Of a stretch of 13,787 bases of DNA, positions 7,259 through 12,487 are shown one piece after another. Each line of letters starts with the position of its first letter. Positions within the stretch are counted from its first letter, which is position 1. The notes below the pieces were generated by a model, which was not told the origin of the DNA, ran no database searches, and worked only from the letters and a program-made list of their open reading frames with translations. This DNA is from Cyanobacteria bacterium UBA11370 (GTDB taxonomy: Bacteria; Cyanobacteriota; Cyanobacteriia; Cyanobacteriales; Coleofasciculaceae), in the NCBI GenBank assembly GCA_003486645.1, contig DNGI01000302.1, positions 14,264 through 28,050 of the forward strand. The letters run 5' to 3'. Position numbers and translations under genes: made by a program.

Positions 7259-7272
7259 TAAGTGATCACTTA
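7259..7272. promoter_or_regulatory. Perfect 14-bp palindrome downstream of adk
   Basis: TAAGTGATCACTTA is a perfect two-fold symmetric 14-mer in the adk-infA gap. Its size and symmetry would suit a dimeric DNA-binding protein, but no regulator can be assigned. The chance of such a site in non-coding A/T-rich DNA is low but not negligible. Confidence 0.35.
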
Positions 7273-7439
7273 ACAACCCAACTAAAAGTAGAAAGGATAA
7301 ATCTATAGTTTTTTGAGGGGTGATGGATACCCTCCTACAATAAAGATCTATCATCTAAGTTGTCTTCCCTAGGAATTTGTCAATCTTCCTGTTGACGGAT
7401 GTTCGACAAATCGGTTGCTGGTTAAAGTTCTCAGTGGTT

Positions 7440-7466
7440 TTGACAGCAAATTTGATAAAATATGTT
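7440..7466 (+). promoter_or_regulatory. Weak promoter candidate for infA
   Basis: TTGACA (7440-7445) is followed by TATGTT (7461-7466) at a short 15-base spacing. TAAAAT (7456-7461) is closer to the -10 consensus but only ten bases from the -35. A sigma-70-type start here would give an infA leader of roughly 65 bases. The support is limited to the -35 match. Confidence 0.3.
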
Positions 7467-7538
7467 AAGACTACCTAGACAAAACACCGCCCAACTGAAG
7501 TGGGTTGAAGTCATACAAATTCTTGAGGTTAGAACAAA

Positions 7539-7763
7539 TTGGCTAAACAAGATTTAATTGAAATGGAAGGGGTCGTAACGGAATCCTTGCCTAATGCTAT
7601 GTTTCGGGTCGATCTCGACAATGGCTTTAATGTCCTTGCCCATATTTCCGGCAAAATTCGTCGGAACTATATCAAAATTTTACCGGGCGATCGGGTTAAA
7701 GTCGAATTAACCCCTTATGACTTAACCAAGGGTCGGATCACCTATCGTCTGCGGAAGAAATAA
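7539..7763 (+). CDS. infA: Translation initiation factor IF-1 (TTG start)
   Basis: IF-1 is an OB-fold protein that binds the 30S A-site and works with IF-2 and IF-3. It has 74 residues. [39 protein letters not shown] and the C-terminal [10 protein letters not shown] match bacterial and chloroplast IF-1 throughout. The start codon must be TTG at 7539, because the conserved (M)AKQDLIE begins there and no ATG or GTG is available. GAGG (7525-7528) gives a weak Shine-Dalgarno ten bases upstream. A rare start on an initiation factor may matter for its own expression level, but that is inference. Confidence 0.97.
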   Translation: MAKQDLIEMEGVVTESLPNAMFRVDLDNGFNVLAHISGKIRRNYIKILPGDRVKVELTPYDLTKGRITYRLRKK

Positions 7764-7800
7764 CATTGACAAGGATTTATCTATATTCACCATTCAATGA

Positions 7801-7832
7801 TTTAAAGATTGTTTGACAAAGAAATCTTTAAA
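7801..7832. promoter_or_regulatory. Perfect 10-bp inverted repeat around the rpmJ promoter -35
   Basis: TTTAAAGATT (7801-7810) and AATCTTTAAA (7823-7832) are exact reverse complements with a 12-base centre. The -35 hexamer TTGACA (7813-7818) lies in that centre. As DNA this looks like an operator that a dimer could straddle, covering the -35. As RNA read from infA it would be an A/U-rich stem-loop without a following U-tract, so not a normal terminator. No cognate regulator can be named. Confidence 0.55.
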
Positions 7833-7842
7833 ATGATATAAT
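7813..7842 (+). promoter_or_regulatory. Near-consensus sigma-70 promoter before rpmJ
   Basis: TTGACA (7813-7818), an 18-base spacer and TATAAT (7837-7842) are both exact consensus hexamers, and TG at 7834-7835 gives an extended -10. The expected transcription start is near 7849-7850, about 21 bases before the rpmJ ATG. It would drive rpmJ-rpsM-rpsK and possibly rpoA and beyond, independent of the upstream spc-type genes. Confidence 0.8.
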
Positions 7843-7870
7843 AATATGCTTGCATTGCCATTCAGAACCC

Positions 7871-7984
7871 ATGAAAGTTAGAGCATCAGTCCGGAAAATT
7901 TGCGAAAAGTGCCGCGTAATTAGAAGGCGCGGTCGGGTCATGGTGATCTGTCAAAATCCCAAGCACAAGCAGCGTCAAGGGTAG
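7871..7984 (+). CDS. rpmJ: 50S ribosomal protein L36
   Basis: Smallest large-subunit protein, stabilising 23S rRNA folding. The 37 residues read [20 protein letters not shown], then [17 protein letters not shown]. The zinc-ribbon ligands C11, C14, C27 and H32 (C-x2-C-x12-C-x4-H) are all present, so this is the zinc-binding form. It is basic and complete, and ends in TAG. There is no clear Shine-Dalgarno before the ATG. It lies directly after the consensus promoter and before rpsM, its usual bacterial neighbour. Confidence 0.97.
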   Translation: MKVRASVRKICEKCRVIRRRGRVMVICQNPKHKQRQG

Positions 7985-8044
7985 CTCAGAAACTCTATAT
8001 GACTCATTTGTAGCACAAAATCAAGAATAGGGAGAAAAAAAGGC

Positions 8045-8428
8045 GTGGCAAGGATTGCCAGTGTAGACCTTCCTCGTGATAAACGCGTAGAAATCGGTCT
8101 AACTTATATCTATGGAATCGGTCTATCTCGATCTCAAGAAATTTTAAAAGCAACAGGAATTAATCCTGACACAAGAGTCAAGGATTTGAGTGATTCCGAG
8201 GTTGCTGCCCTCAGAGCTGCCGTAGAAAGCAACTATCAGGTGGAAGGAGATCTGAGACGCTGGGAGGCGATGAACATCAAGCGTCTGGTCGATATTGGTA
8301 CCTATCGTGGTCGTCGTCATCGTATGGGGTTGCCTGTGCGAGGTCAACGAACCCGAACGAATGCCCGTACTCGTCGTGGTAGACGCATGGCAGTAGCTGG
8401 AAAGAAAAAGCCACCTGCCAAGAAGTAA
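8045..8428 (+). CDS. rpsM: 30S ribosomal protein S13 (GTG start)
   Basis: Head protein of the small subunit that contacts P-site tRNA and forms bridges to L5. It has 127 residues. The N-terminus [21 protein letters not shown] and the C-terminal signature [20 protein letters not shown], followed by a lysine-rich tail, are diagnostic. The start is GTG at 8045, fixed by the conserved ARIA sequence, with AGGGAG (8029-8034) ten bases upstream. It is followed by rpsK after 64 bases that contain a 15-bp tandem duplication. Confidence 0.98.
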   Translation: MARIASVDLPRDKRVEIGLTYIYGIGLSRSQEILKATGINPDTRVKDLSDSEVAALRAAVESNYQVEGDLRRWEAMNIKRLVDIGTYRGRRHRMGLPVRGQRTRTNARTRRGRRMAVAGKKKPPAKK

Positions 8429-8458
8429 CCCAATCTATCTCAGTTGTTGAATCACCTA

Positions 8459-8488
8459 TACAGCCAAGTAAAGTACAGCCAAGTAAAG
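8459..8488. repeat. 15-bp perfect tandem duplication before rpsK
   Basis: TACAGCCAAGTAAAG occurs twice head to tail (8459-8473 and 8474-8488), ending four bases before the rpsK ATG. It occupies the ribosome-binding region; no classical Shine-Dalgarno is present in either copy. It is unrelated to the heptad repeats in sequence and period. Confidence 0.9.
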
Positions 8489-8492
8489 CGAC

Positions 8493-8885
8493 ATGGCGCG
8501 ACCAACTAAAAAAACTGGTACAAAAAAACAGAAACGCAACGTCCCTAATGGAGTGGCTTACATCCAATCCACCTTCAACAACACGATTGTCACCATTGCT
8601 GACATTCGAGGCGACGTAGTATCGTGGGCTTCAGCCGGTTCAAGTGGCTTTAAAGGTGCAAAAAAAGGAACTCCTTTTGCTGCACAAACTGCCGCTGACA
8701 ATGCTGCCCGTCGAGCCATAGACCAAGGAATGCGTCAGATTGAAGTTATGGTCAGTGGACCAGGTGCGGGTCGAGAAACGGCGATTCGGGCGCTTCAAGG
8801 GGCGGGACTGGAAATCACCCTGATTCGGGATGTAACCCCAATCCCGCATAACGGTTGCCGTCCACCCAAGCGACGTCGAGTTTAG
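8493..8885 (+). CDS. rpsK: 30S ribosomal protein S11
   Basis: Platform protein of the small subunit, near the E-site and the Shine-Dalgarno helix. It has 130 residues. The N-terminus is lysine-rich ([20 protein letters not shown]), the core holds [20 protein letters not shown], and the C-terminus has the S11 signature [19 protein letters not shown]. rpsD (S4), which follows rpsK in E. coli, is absent; a 266-base gap leads to rpoA. Confidence 0.99.
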   Translation: MARPTKKTGTKKQKRNVPNGVAYIQSTFNNTIVTIADIRGDVVSWASAGSSGFKGAKKGTPFAAQTAADNAARRAIDQGMRQIEVMVSGPGAGRETAIRALQGAGLEITLIRDVTPIPHNGCRPPKRRRV

Positions 8886-9151
8886 AAAAGCAAATCAGGG
8901 TTTGGGGATTGCCAAGAGCAAAAGATCGGGGACAAAGTTTTTTGTTATTAAAACACTTTTATTCCCTGCCTTTGAACCCCATACCAGAGAGCGAAGACTC
9001 TCAGCTACAAATTTTTTAGACTAGACCAACCCGAGTTAAGCTTCAGTCATTGGCATATTTCACAAAATGTTCGATCAGGAGAAATAGTTTACGAAAGTAC
9101 GCTTTACTGCTTTGGGTTAGGGTCTTGTGAATAAGGAGGGAGGTCACTGGA
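8886..9151 (+). other. Leader region between rpsK and rpoA
   Basis: This 266-base gap has no plausible gene and no heptad repeat. A short hairpin GAGAG/CTCTC (8987-8991 with 8998-9002) is followed nine bases later by TTTTTT (9012-9017). That could act as a weak attenuator, but five base pairs and the gap before the T-run make it doubtful. No convincing -35/-10 pair was found. The region ends in the strong double Shine-Dalgarno of rpoA. Confidence 0.5.
9132..9144 (+). promoter_or_regulatory. Doubled Shine-Dalgarno of rpoA
   Basis: TAAGGAGG (9132-9139) and the overlapping GGGAGGT (9138-9144) are two good anti-Shine-Dalgarno matches, 12 and 7 bases before the GTG start. They are the strongest ribosome-binding sequences in the window and help fix the GTG as the start. 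Confidence 0.85.
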
Positions 9152-10099
9152 GTGGCGCAGTTTCAGATCGAGTGTGTAGAATCTAAAGCACAGAAGAATC
9201 AGAGTCAATATAGCAAATTTGTCCTGGAGCCTCTCGAACGCGGTCAAGGCACAACGGTTGGTAACGCGTTGAGGCGGGTTCTCCTGTCCAACCTGGAAGG
9301 CACAGCCGTAACCGCTGTCCGGATTGCTGGCGTTAATCATGAATTTGCCACCATCGAGGGAATTCGAGAGGATGTCTTGGAAATTCTGCTAAATATGAAG
9401 GAAGTGGTTCTCAAAAGCCATTCTCCGGGGCCGCATATTGGTCGAGTGATGATTACGGGGCCATCGACGGTGAGAGCCGCTCAGTTCGATTTACCCTCGG
9501 AAGTCGATATCGTCGATCCCGGCCAATATATTGCCACTCTAGCAGAAGGAGCAAGGCTAGAGATGGAATTTCGGATTGAAAAAGGCAAAGGCTATCGGTC
9601 TGTAGAACGGGGACGTGACGACTCCTCGGCTGTAGATTTCCTTCAGATTGACGCGGTATTTATGCCAGTCACTAAGGTTAACTACAGCGTTGAGGATGTT
9701 CGGATTGACGGCTCCTTAGAAAAAGATCGATTGCTCTTAGATATCTGGACGAATGGTAGTTTGACTCCTCAAGAAGCTCTGAGTCAAGCCGCTAGTATTC
9801 TAGTAGATCTGTTCAATCCCTTAAAAGATATTGAGATTAAACCCGGAGCTGGGGAACCTCCAGTTGATGAAGATCCAACGAGTCAAATTCCAATTGAAGA
9901 ATTACAACTCTCCGTGCGAGCTTACAATTGTCTGAAACGGGCACAAATTAACTCTGTAGCCGATTTACTGGATTATAGCCAGGAAGACCTTTTAGAAATC
10001 AAAAACTTCGGTCAAAAATCAGCTGAAGAAGTGATTGAAGCCTTGCAAAAACGGTTGGGAATTACACTGCCGCATGAAAAAACTGCTAAACCGAGTTAA
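9152..10099 (+). CDS. rpoA: DNA-directed RNA polymerase subunit alpha (GTG start)
   Basis: The alpha subunit dimerises to nucleate RNA polymerase assembly and binds UP elements and activators. It has 315 residues. The alpha-NTD (1 to about 230) includes FVLEPLERGQGTTVGNALRR (23-42), the dimer and beta-contact region. A proline- and acid-rich linker follows (about 231-247), then the alpha-CTD. CTD residues equivalent to the E. coli DNA-contact set are present: R256, N259, C260, G287, K289, S290 and E293. The start is GTG, fixed by the conserved (M)AQFQIECVES and the strong Shine-Dalgarno. rplQ follows after a heptad hairpin. Confidence 0.99.
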   Translation: MAQFQIECVESKAQKNQSQYSKFVLEPLERGQGTTVGNALRRVLLSNLEGTAVTAVRIAGVNHEFATIEGIREDVLEILLNMKEVVLKSHSPGPHIGRVMITGPSTVRAAQFDLPSEVDIVDPGQYIATLAEGARLEMEFRIEKGKGYRSVERGRDDSSAVDFLQIDAVFMPVTKVNYSVEDVRIDGSLEKDRLLLDIWTNGSLTPQEALSQAASILVDLFNPLKDIEIKPGAGEPPVDEDPTSQIPIEELQLSVRAYNCLKRAQINSVADLLDYSQEDLLEIKNFGQKSAEEVIEALQKRLGITLPHEKTAKPS

Positions 10100-10100
10100 G

Positions 10101-10161
10101 GGCTAATGGCTAATCAAAATTAGTCAATCAACAATTAGCAATTAGCCGTTAGCAATTTTTT
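10101..10161 (+). terminator. Heptad hairpin with T-run between rpoA and rplQ (possible attenuator)
   Basis: Eight 7-base units (10101-10156): GGCTAAT twice, CAAAATT, AGTCAAT, CAACAAT, TAGCAAT, TAGCCGT and TAGCAAT. Bases 10101-10114 pair with 10134-10147 at 13 of 14 positions, with a 19-base loop. Six T (10156-10161) follow eight bases after the stem. A shorter alternative stem could sit closer to the T-run. It resembles an intrinsic terminator, but it lies inside a conserved rpoA-rplQ pair, so partial termination is more likely than full termination. Confidence 0.5.
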
Positions 10162-10190
10162 ATGGATTGTATGAGTAGGAGGACAAAAAA

Positions 10191-10541
10191 ATGCGTCATC
10201 GTTGTCGCGTACCACAATTAGGAAAGCCAGCGGATCAGCGTCGGGCACTGCTGAGAAGTCTGGCAACTGAATTGATTCGTCATGGCCGAATCACAACCAC
10301 TAAGATTAGAGCAAAAGCTGTCCGCAGCCATGTGGAAAAAATGATTACTCTAGCGAAAAACGGTTCGTTAGCATCACGCCGTCAGGCTCTTGGTTATCTG
10401 TACGACAAGCAGTTGGTTCATTCTCTGTTTGAAGGAGCAAAAGACCGATATGGCGATCGCAACGGTGGCTATACCCGTATTTTAAGAACCGTGCCTCGCC
10501 GTGGCGATAATGCAGAAATGGCAATTATTGAGTTAGTGTGA
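10191..10541 (+). CDS. rplQ: 50S ribosomal protein L17
   Basis: Large-subunit protein near the exit tunnel. It has 116 residues, a normal bacterial short form. The family signature is clear in [38 protein letters not shown] (about 33-50) and the C-terminal [26 protein letters not shown] (10177-10183) gives a strong Shine-Dalgarno seven bases upstream. A HIP1 site is at 10453-10460. Its place directly after rpoA is conserved in most bacteria. Confidence 0.99.
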   Translation: MRHRCRVPQLGKPADQRRALLRSLATELIRHGRITTTKIRAKAVRSHVEKMITLAKNGSLASRRQALGYLYDKQLVHSLFEGAKDRYGDRNGGYTRILRTVPRRGDNAEMAIIELV

Positions 10542-10545
10542 AAGG

Positions 10546-10657
10546 GTTGTTTGTGGTTCGTGGTTTGTTGTTTGTTGGAAAGCAAAGGAGCCATTTCTAA
10601 TGACCCATAACCAACACCCAATAACCAACAACAAACAACCAATCACAACGAACCAAT
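10546..10657. repeat. Heptad repeat spanning the rplQ-truA gap and the truA start
   Basis: Sixteen 7-base steps hold register from the rplQ gap into truA. The left units are GTTGTTT, GTGGTTC, GTGGTTT and GTTGTTT. The middle (10574-10608) holds the Shine-Dalgarno AAAGGAG (10584-10590) and the truA ATG. The right units, inside truA, are AACCAAC, ACCCAAT, AACCAAC, AACAAAC, AACCAAT, CACAACG and AACCAAT. The arms are imperfectly complementary, which would put the ribosome-binding site and start codon in or near the loop. Confidence 0.85.
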
Positions 10658-11493
10658 CCCGAATTGCCCTGGTCATTCAATACCTGGGTACTCATTTTTA
10701 TGGGTGGCAGCGGCAACCCCATCATCGCAGCGTACAGGAGGAAATTGAAAAAGCACTCTCTAGTTTAGAAAATCGACCCGTAACCTTATACGGTGCTGGT
10801 CGCACGGATACAGGAGTTCACGCAGCGGCACAGGTAGCACACTTTAATACTACCCTTCCCATACCCCCCCATCGGTGGGCTGCTGTTCTTAACAGTAGAT
10901 TGCCGGAAGATATTCTAATTCGAGGATCGGCAGGGGTTGCCTCTGACTGGCACGCTCGTTTTTCTGCCATTTGGCGGCGTTATCGGTACACAATTTTTAC
11001 GGATGCCTGTCCAAACTTGTTTGTGCGACCCTTTAGTTGGCATTATTATTATGCACCCCTAAATGAATTTCTGATTCAGGAAGCCTTAAAGCCCCTAATT
11101 GGCAAGCATCACCTAGCCGCCTTTCACCGAGCAAATTCCAGTCGGAAGCATTCCTGGGTGGATGTTCAAGCCGCAGAATGTTACCGCAATGGTTCATTTA
11201 TTCATATAGAAATTCAAGCTAACGGATTTTTGTATGGCATGGTGCGGTTAGTAGTGGGAATGCTGATTCAAGTCGGCATAGGCAAGCTAGATCCAAAAGA
11301 GTTTACTGAACTCTGGATTCAACAGCGGCGAGACGAGGTGAAATCAGCCGCCCCAGCTCAGGGTCTATGCTTGTTAAGGGTAGGGTATCCAAACTCTCCG
11401 TTTCCCTCAGAAATTTGGTTTGACACTCAACCAAAGTTTCTCTTGTATCAAGCAGACGACTTGAAAATAGCTAATCAAAATGCTCTAGTCTGA
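10600..11493 (+). CDS. truA: tRNA pseudouridine(38-40) synthase TruA
   Basis: Isomerises uridine to pseudouridine at positions 38, 39 or 40 of the tRNA anticodon arm. It has 297 residues. The catalytic Asp is D70 in GAGRTDTGVHAAAQ (66-79). Other TruA landmarks are QYLGTHFYGWQRQP (27-40), RYRYTI (127-132), GFLYGMVR (209-216) and APAQGLCLLRVGY (251-263). The conserved domain starts at about residue 21. Residues 1-20 are encoded by heptad repeat and show a seven-residue period (NQHPITN, NKQPITT, NQS). The ATG is nevertheless supported by AAAGGAG nine bases upstream, and no later ATG or GTG precedes the domain. The stop overlaps a 10-base tandem duplication (TGAACCTTTC, 11491-11510). Confidence 0.96.
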   Translation: MTHNQHPITNNKQPITTNQSRIALVIQYLGTHFYGWQRQPHHRSVQEEIEKALSSLENRPVTLYGAGRTDTGVHAAAQVAHFNTTLPIPPHRWAAVLNSRLPEDILIRGSAGVASDWHARFSAIWRRYRYTIFTDACPNLFVRPFSWHYYYAPLNEFLIQEALKPLIGKHHLAAFHRANSSRKHSWVDVQAAECYRNGSFIHIEIQANGFLYGMVRLVVGMLIQVGIGKLDPKEFTELWIQQRRDEVKSAAPAQGLCLLRVGYPNSPFPSEIWFDTQPKFLLYQADDLKIANQNALV

Positions 11494-11525
11494 ACCTTTC
11501 TGAACCTTTCCTATTGCAAGCCGTT

Positions 11526-11553
11526 AAATCCAAAATCTAAAATCCAAAATTGA
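11526..11553. repeat. Short heptad repeat between truA and rplM
   Basis: Four 7-base units: AAATCCA, AAATCTA, AAATCCA and AAATTGA, ending seven bases before the rplM ATG. Unlike the other junctions, only one arm type is present, so no long hairpin is predicted. No Shine-Dalgarno follows. Confidence 0.75.
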
Positions 11554-11560
11554 TTGACCG

Positions 11561-12016
11561 ATGGAAACAACATACCTTCCCCCCCAAGATTCCCTAGAAC
11601 ACAAATGGTACATTGTAGATGCCAGTAACCAACGTCTTGGACGGCTGGCAACAGAAATTGCCATGATTCTTAGAGGAAAAAACAAACCCACCTTTACTCC
11701 GCACATGGATACAGGTGACTTTGTGATTGTAGTCAATGCTGAAAAAGTCGTCGTTACGGGTAAAAAACGCACTCAGAAACTCTATCGTCGTCATTCAGGT
11801 CGTCCCGGTGGGATGAAGACGGAAACGTTTGCCAAACTCCAATCCCGTCTGCCAGAACGAATTATTGAACATGCCGTTAAGGGAATGCTACCTAAAAATT
11901 CTTTAGGTCGCAAACTCTTTACTAAGCTAAAAGTATATGCGGGAGACACCCATCCCCATCAAGCTCAACAACCCCAACCCTTAACGATCAACACCATCCC
12001 AGGAGGAGAAAATTAA
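11561..12016 (+). CDS. rplM: 50S ribosomal protein L13
   Basis: Early-assembly large-subunit protein. It has 151 residues. [19 protein letters not shown] (about 17-35), [20 protein letters not shown] (52-71) and [15 protein letters not shown] (about 107-121) match bacterial L13. The C-terminal extension, ending near [10 protein letters not shown], is typical of cyanobacteria. The stop TAA shares its last base with the rpsI ATG (TAATG). The Shine-Dalgarno for rpsI (AGGAGGAG, 12001-12008) is inside this gene, so the pair is coupled, as in most bacteria. Confidence 0.98.
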   Translation: METTYLPPQDSLEHKWYIVDASNQRLGRLATEIAMILRGKNKPTFTPHMDTGDFVIVVNAEKVVVTGKKRTQKLYRRHSGRPGGMKTETFAKLQSRLPERIIEHAVKGMLPKNSLGRKLFTKLKVYAGDTHPHQAQQPQPLTINTIPGGEN

Positions 12017-12432
12017 TGCAAGCAGGAGAATCAACCAGCGATCGCGCTGTATATTGGGGTACGGGTCGCCGTAAAGCTTCAATAGCCAGAGTCCGTTTAG
12101 TTCCGGGTAGCGGTCAACTTATTGTGAATGGTCGTCCCGGAGACAATTACTTTAACTACAATCCCAATTATCTATCAGCCGCCAAAGCCCCACTAGAAAC
12201 TCTGGGTCTAGAAAATGATTACGATATTTTGGTGAATGCTCATGGCGGTGGATTGACGGGACAAGCGGACTCAATTCGCTTAGGTGTAGCGAGAGCATTG
12301 TGTGAACTCGACCCAGACAATCGTTCACCGCTTAAGATAGAAGGATATTTGACTCGTGACCCACGAGCAAAAGAACGGAAGAAATACGGGTTACATAAAG
12401 CTCGTAAGGCACCTCAATACTCGAAGCGGTAA
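12016..12432 (+). CDS. rpsI: 30S ribosomal protein S9
   Basis: Head protein of the small subunit whose C-terminal tail reaches the P-site tRNA anticodon loop. It has 138 residues. [19 protein letters not shown] (about 15-33), the [14 protein letters not shown] segment and the C-terminus [11 protein letters not shown] with the terminal SKR are all intact. It overlaps rplM by one base. A HIP1 site is at 12038-12045. In cyanobacteria rpmE (L31) often follows; here a hairpin and a convergent tnpB follow instead. Confidence 0.99.
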   Translation: MQAGESTSDRAVYWGTGRRKASIARVRLVPGSGQLIVNGRPGDNYFNYNPNYLSAAKAPLETLGLENDYDILVNAHGGGLTGQADSIRLGVARALCELDPDNRSPLKIEGYLTRDPRAKERKKYGLHKARKAPQYSKR

Positions 12433-12448
12433 GTTATAGTGACGTTCT

Positions 12449-12478
12449 CCCCCGCTAACCCTACGGGTATAACGGGGG
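12449..12478. other. GC-rich hairpin between rpsI and tnpB (probable transposon right-end structure)
   Basis: CCCCCG (12449-12454) pairs with CGGGGG (12473-12478). Inside it, CCC (12459-12461) pairs with GGG (12465-12467) around a TAC loop, with one mismatch and a bulge between. Neither strand has a T-run after the stem, so it is not a normal intrinsic terminator. It lies ten bases past the tnpB stop, where IS200/IS605-type elements carry the right-end hairpin that also forms the 3' scaffold of the TnpB guide RNA. That assignment is inference from position. Confidence 0.5.
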
Positions 12479-12487
12479 CAACTAAAT

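Larger units (their letters stand above)
7215..7538. other. Intergenic region between adk and infA
   Basis: This 324-base gap holds no plausible gene and, unlike many junctions here, no heptad repeat. Visible elements are a 14-bp palindrome (7259-7272), a small hairpin GAGGG/CCCTC (7315-7319 with 7330-7334) preceded by a T-run, and a 7-bp inverted repeat ATTTGTC/GACAAAT (7375-7381 with 7405-7411). There is also a TTGACA at 7440-7445 that may be the -35 of an infA promoter. No intrinsic terminator of normal form is seen after adk. Confidence 0.6.

Noticed and set aside
7766..7787. Promoter TTGACA with TATATT just after infA
   Set aside because: The spacing is only ten bases, and no -10 occurs at 16-18 bases. 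The promoter at 7813-7842 is far better.
9050..9078. TTGGCA (9050-9055) as -35 of an rpoA promoter
   Set aside because: No -10-like hexamer occurs at 16-18 bases downstream.
12449..12478. Intrinsic terminator of rpsI
   Set aside because: The stem is strong but no T-run follows on either strand. Position just past tnpB fits a transposon end better.
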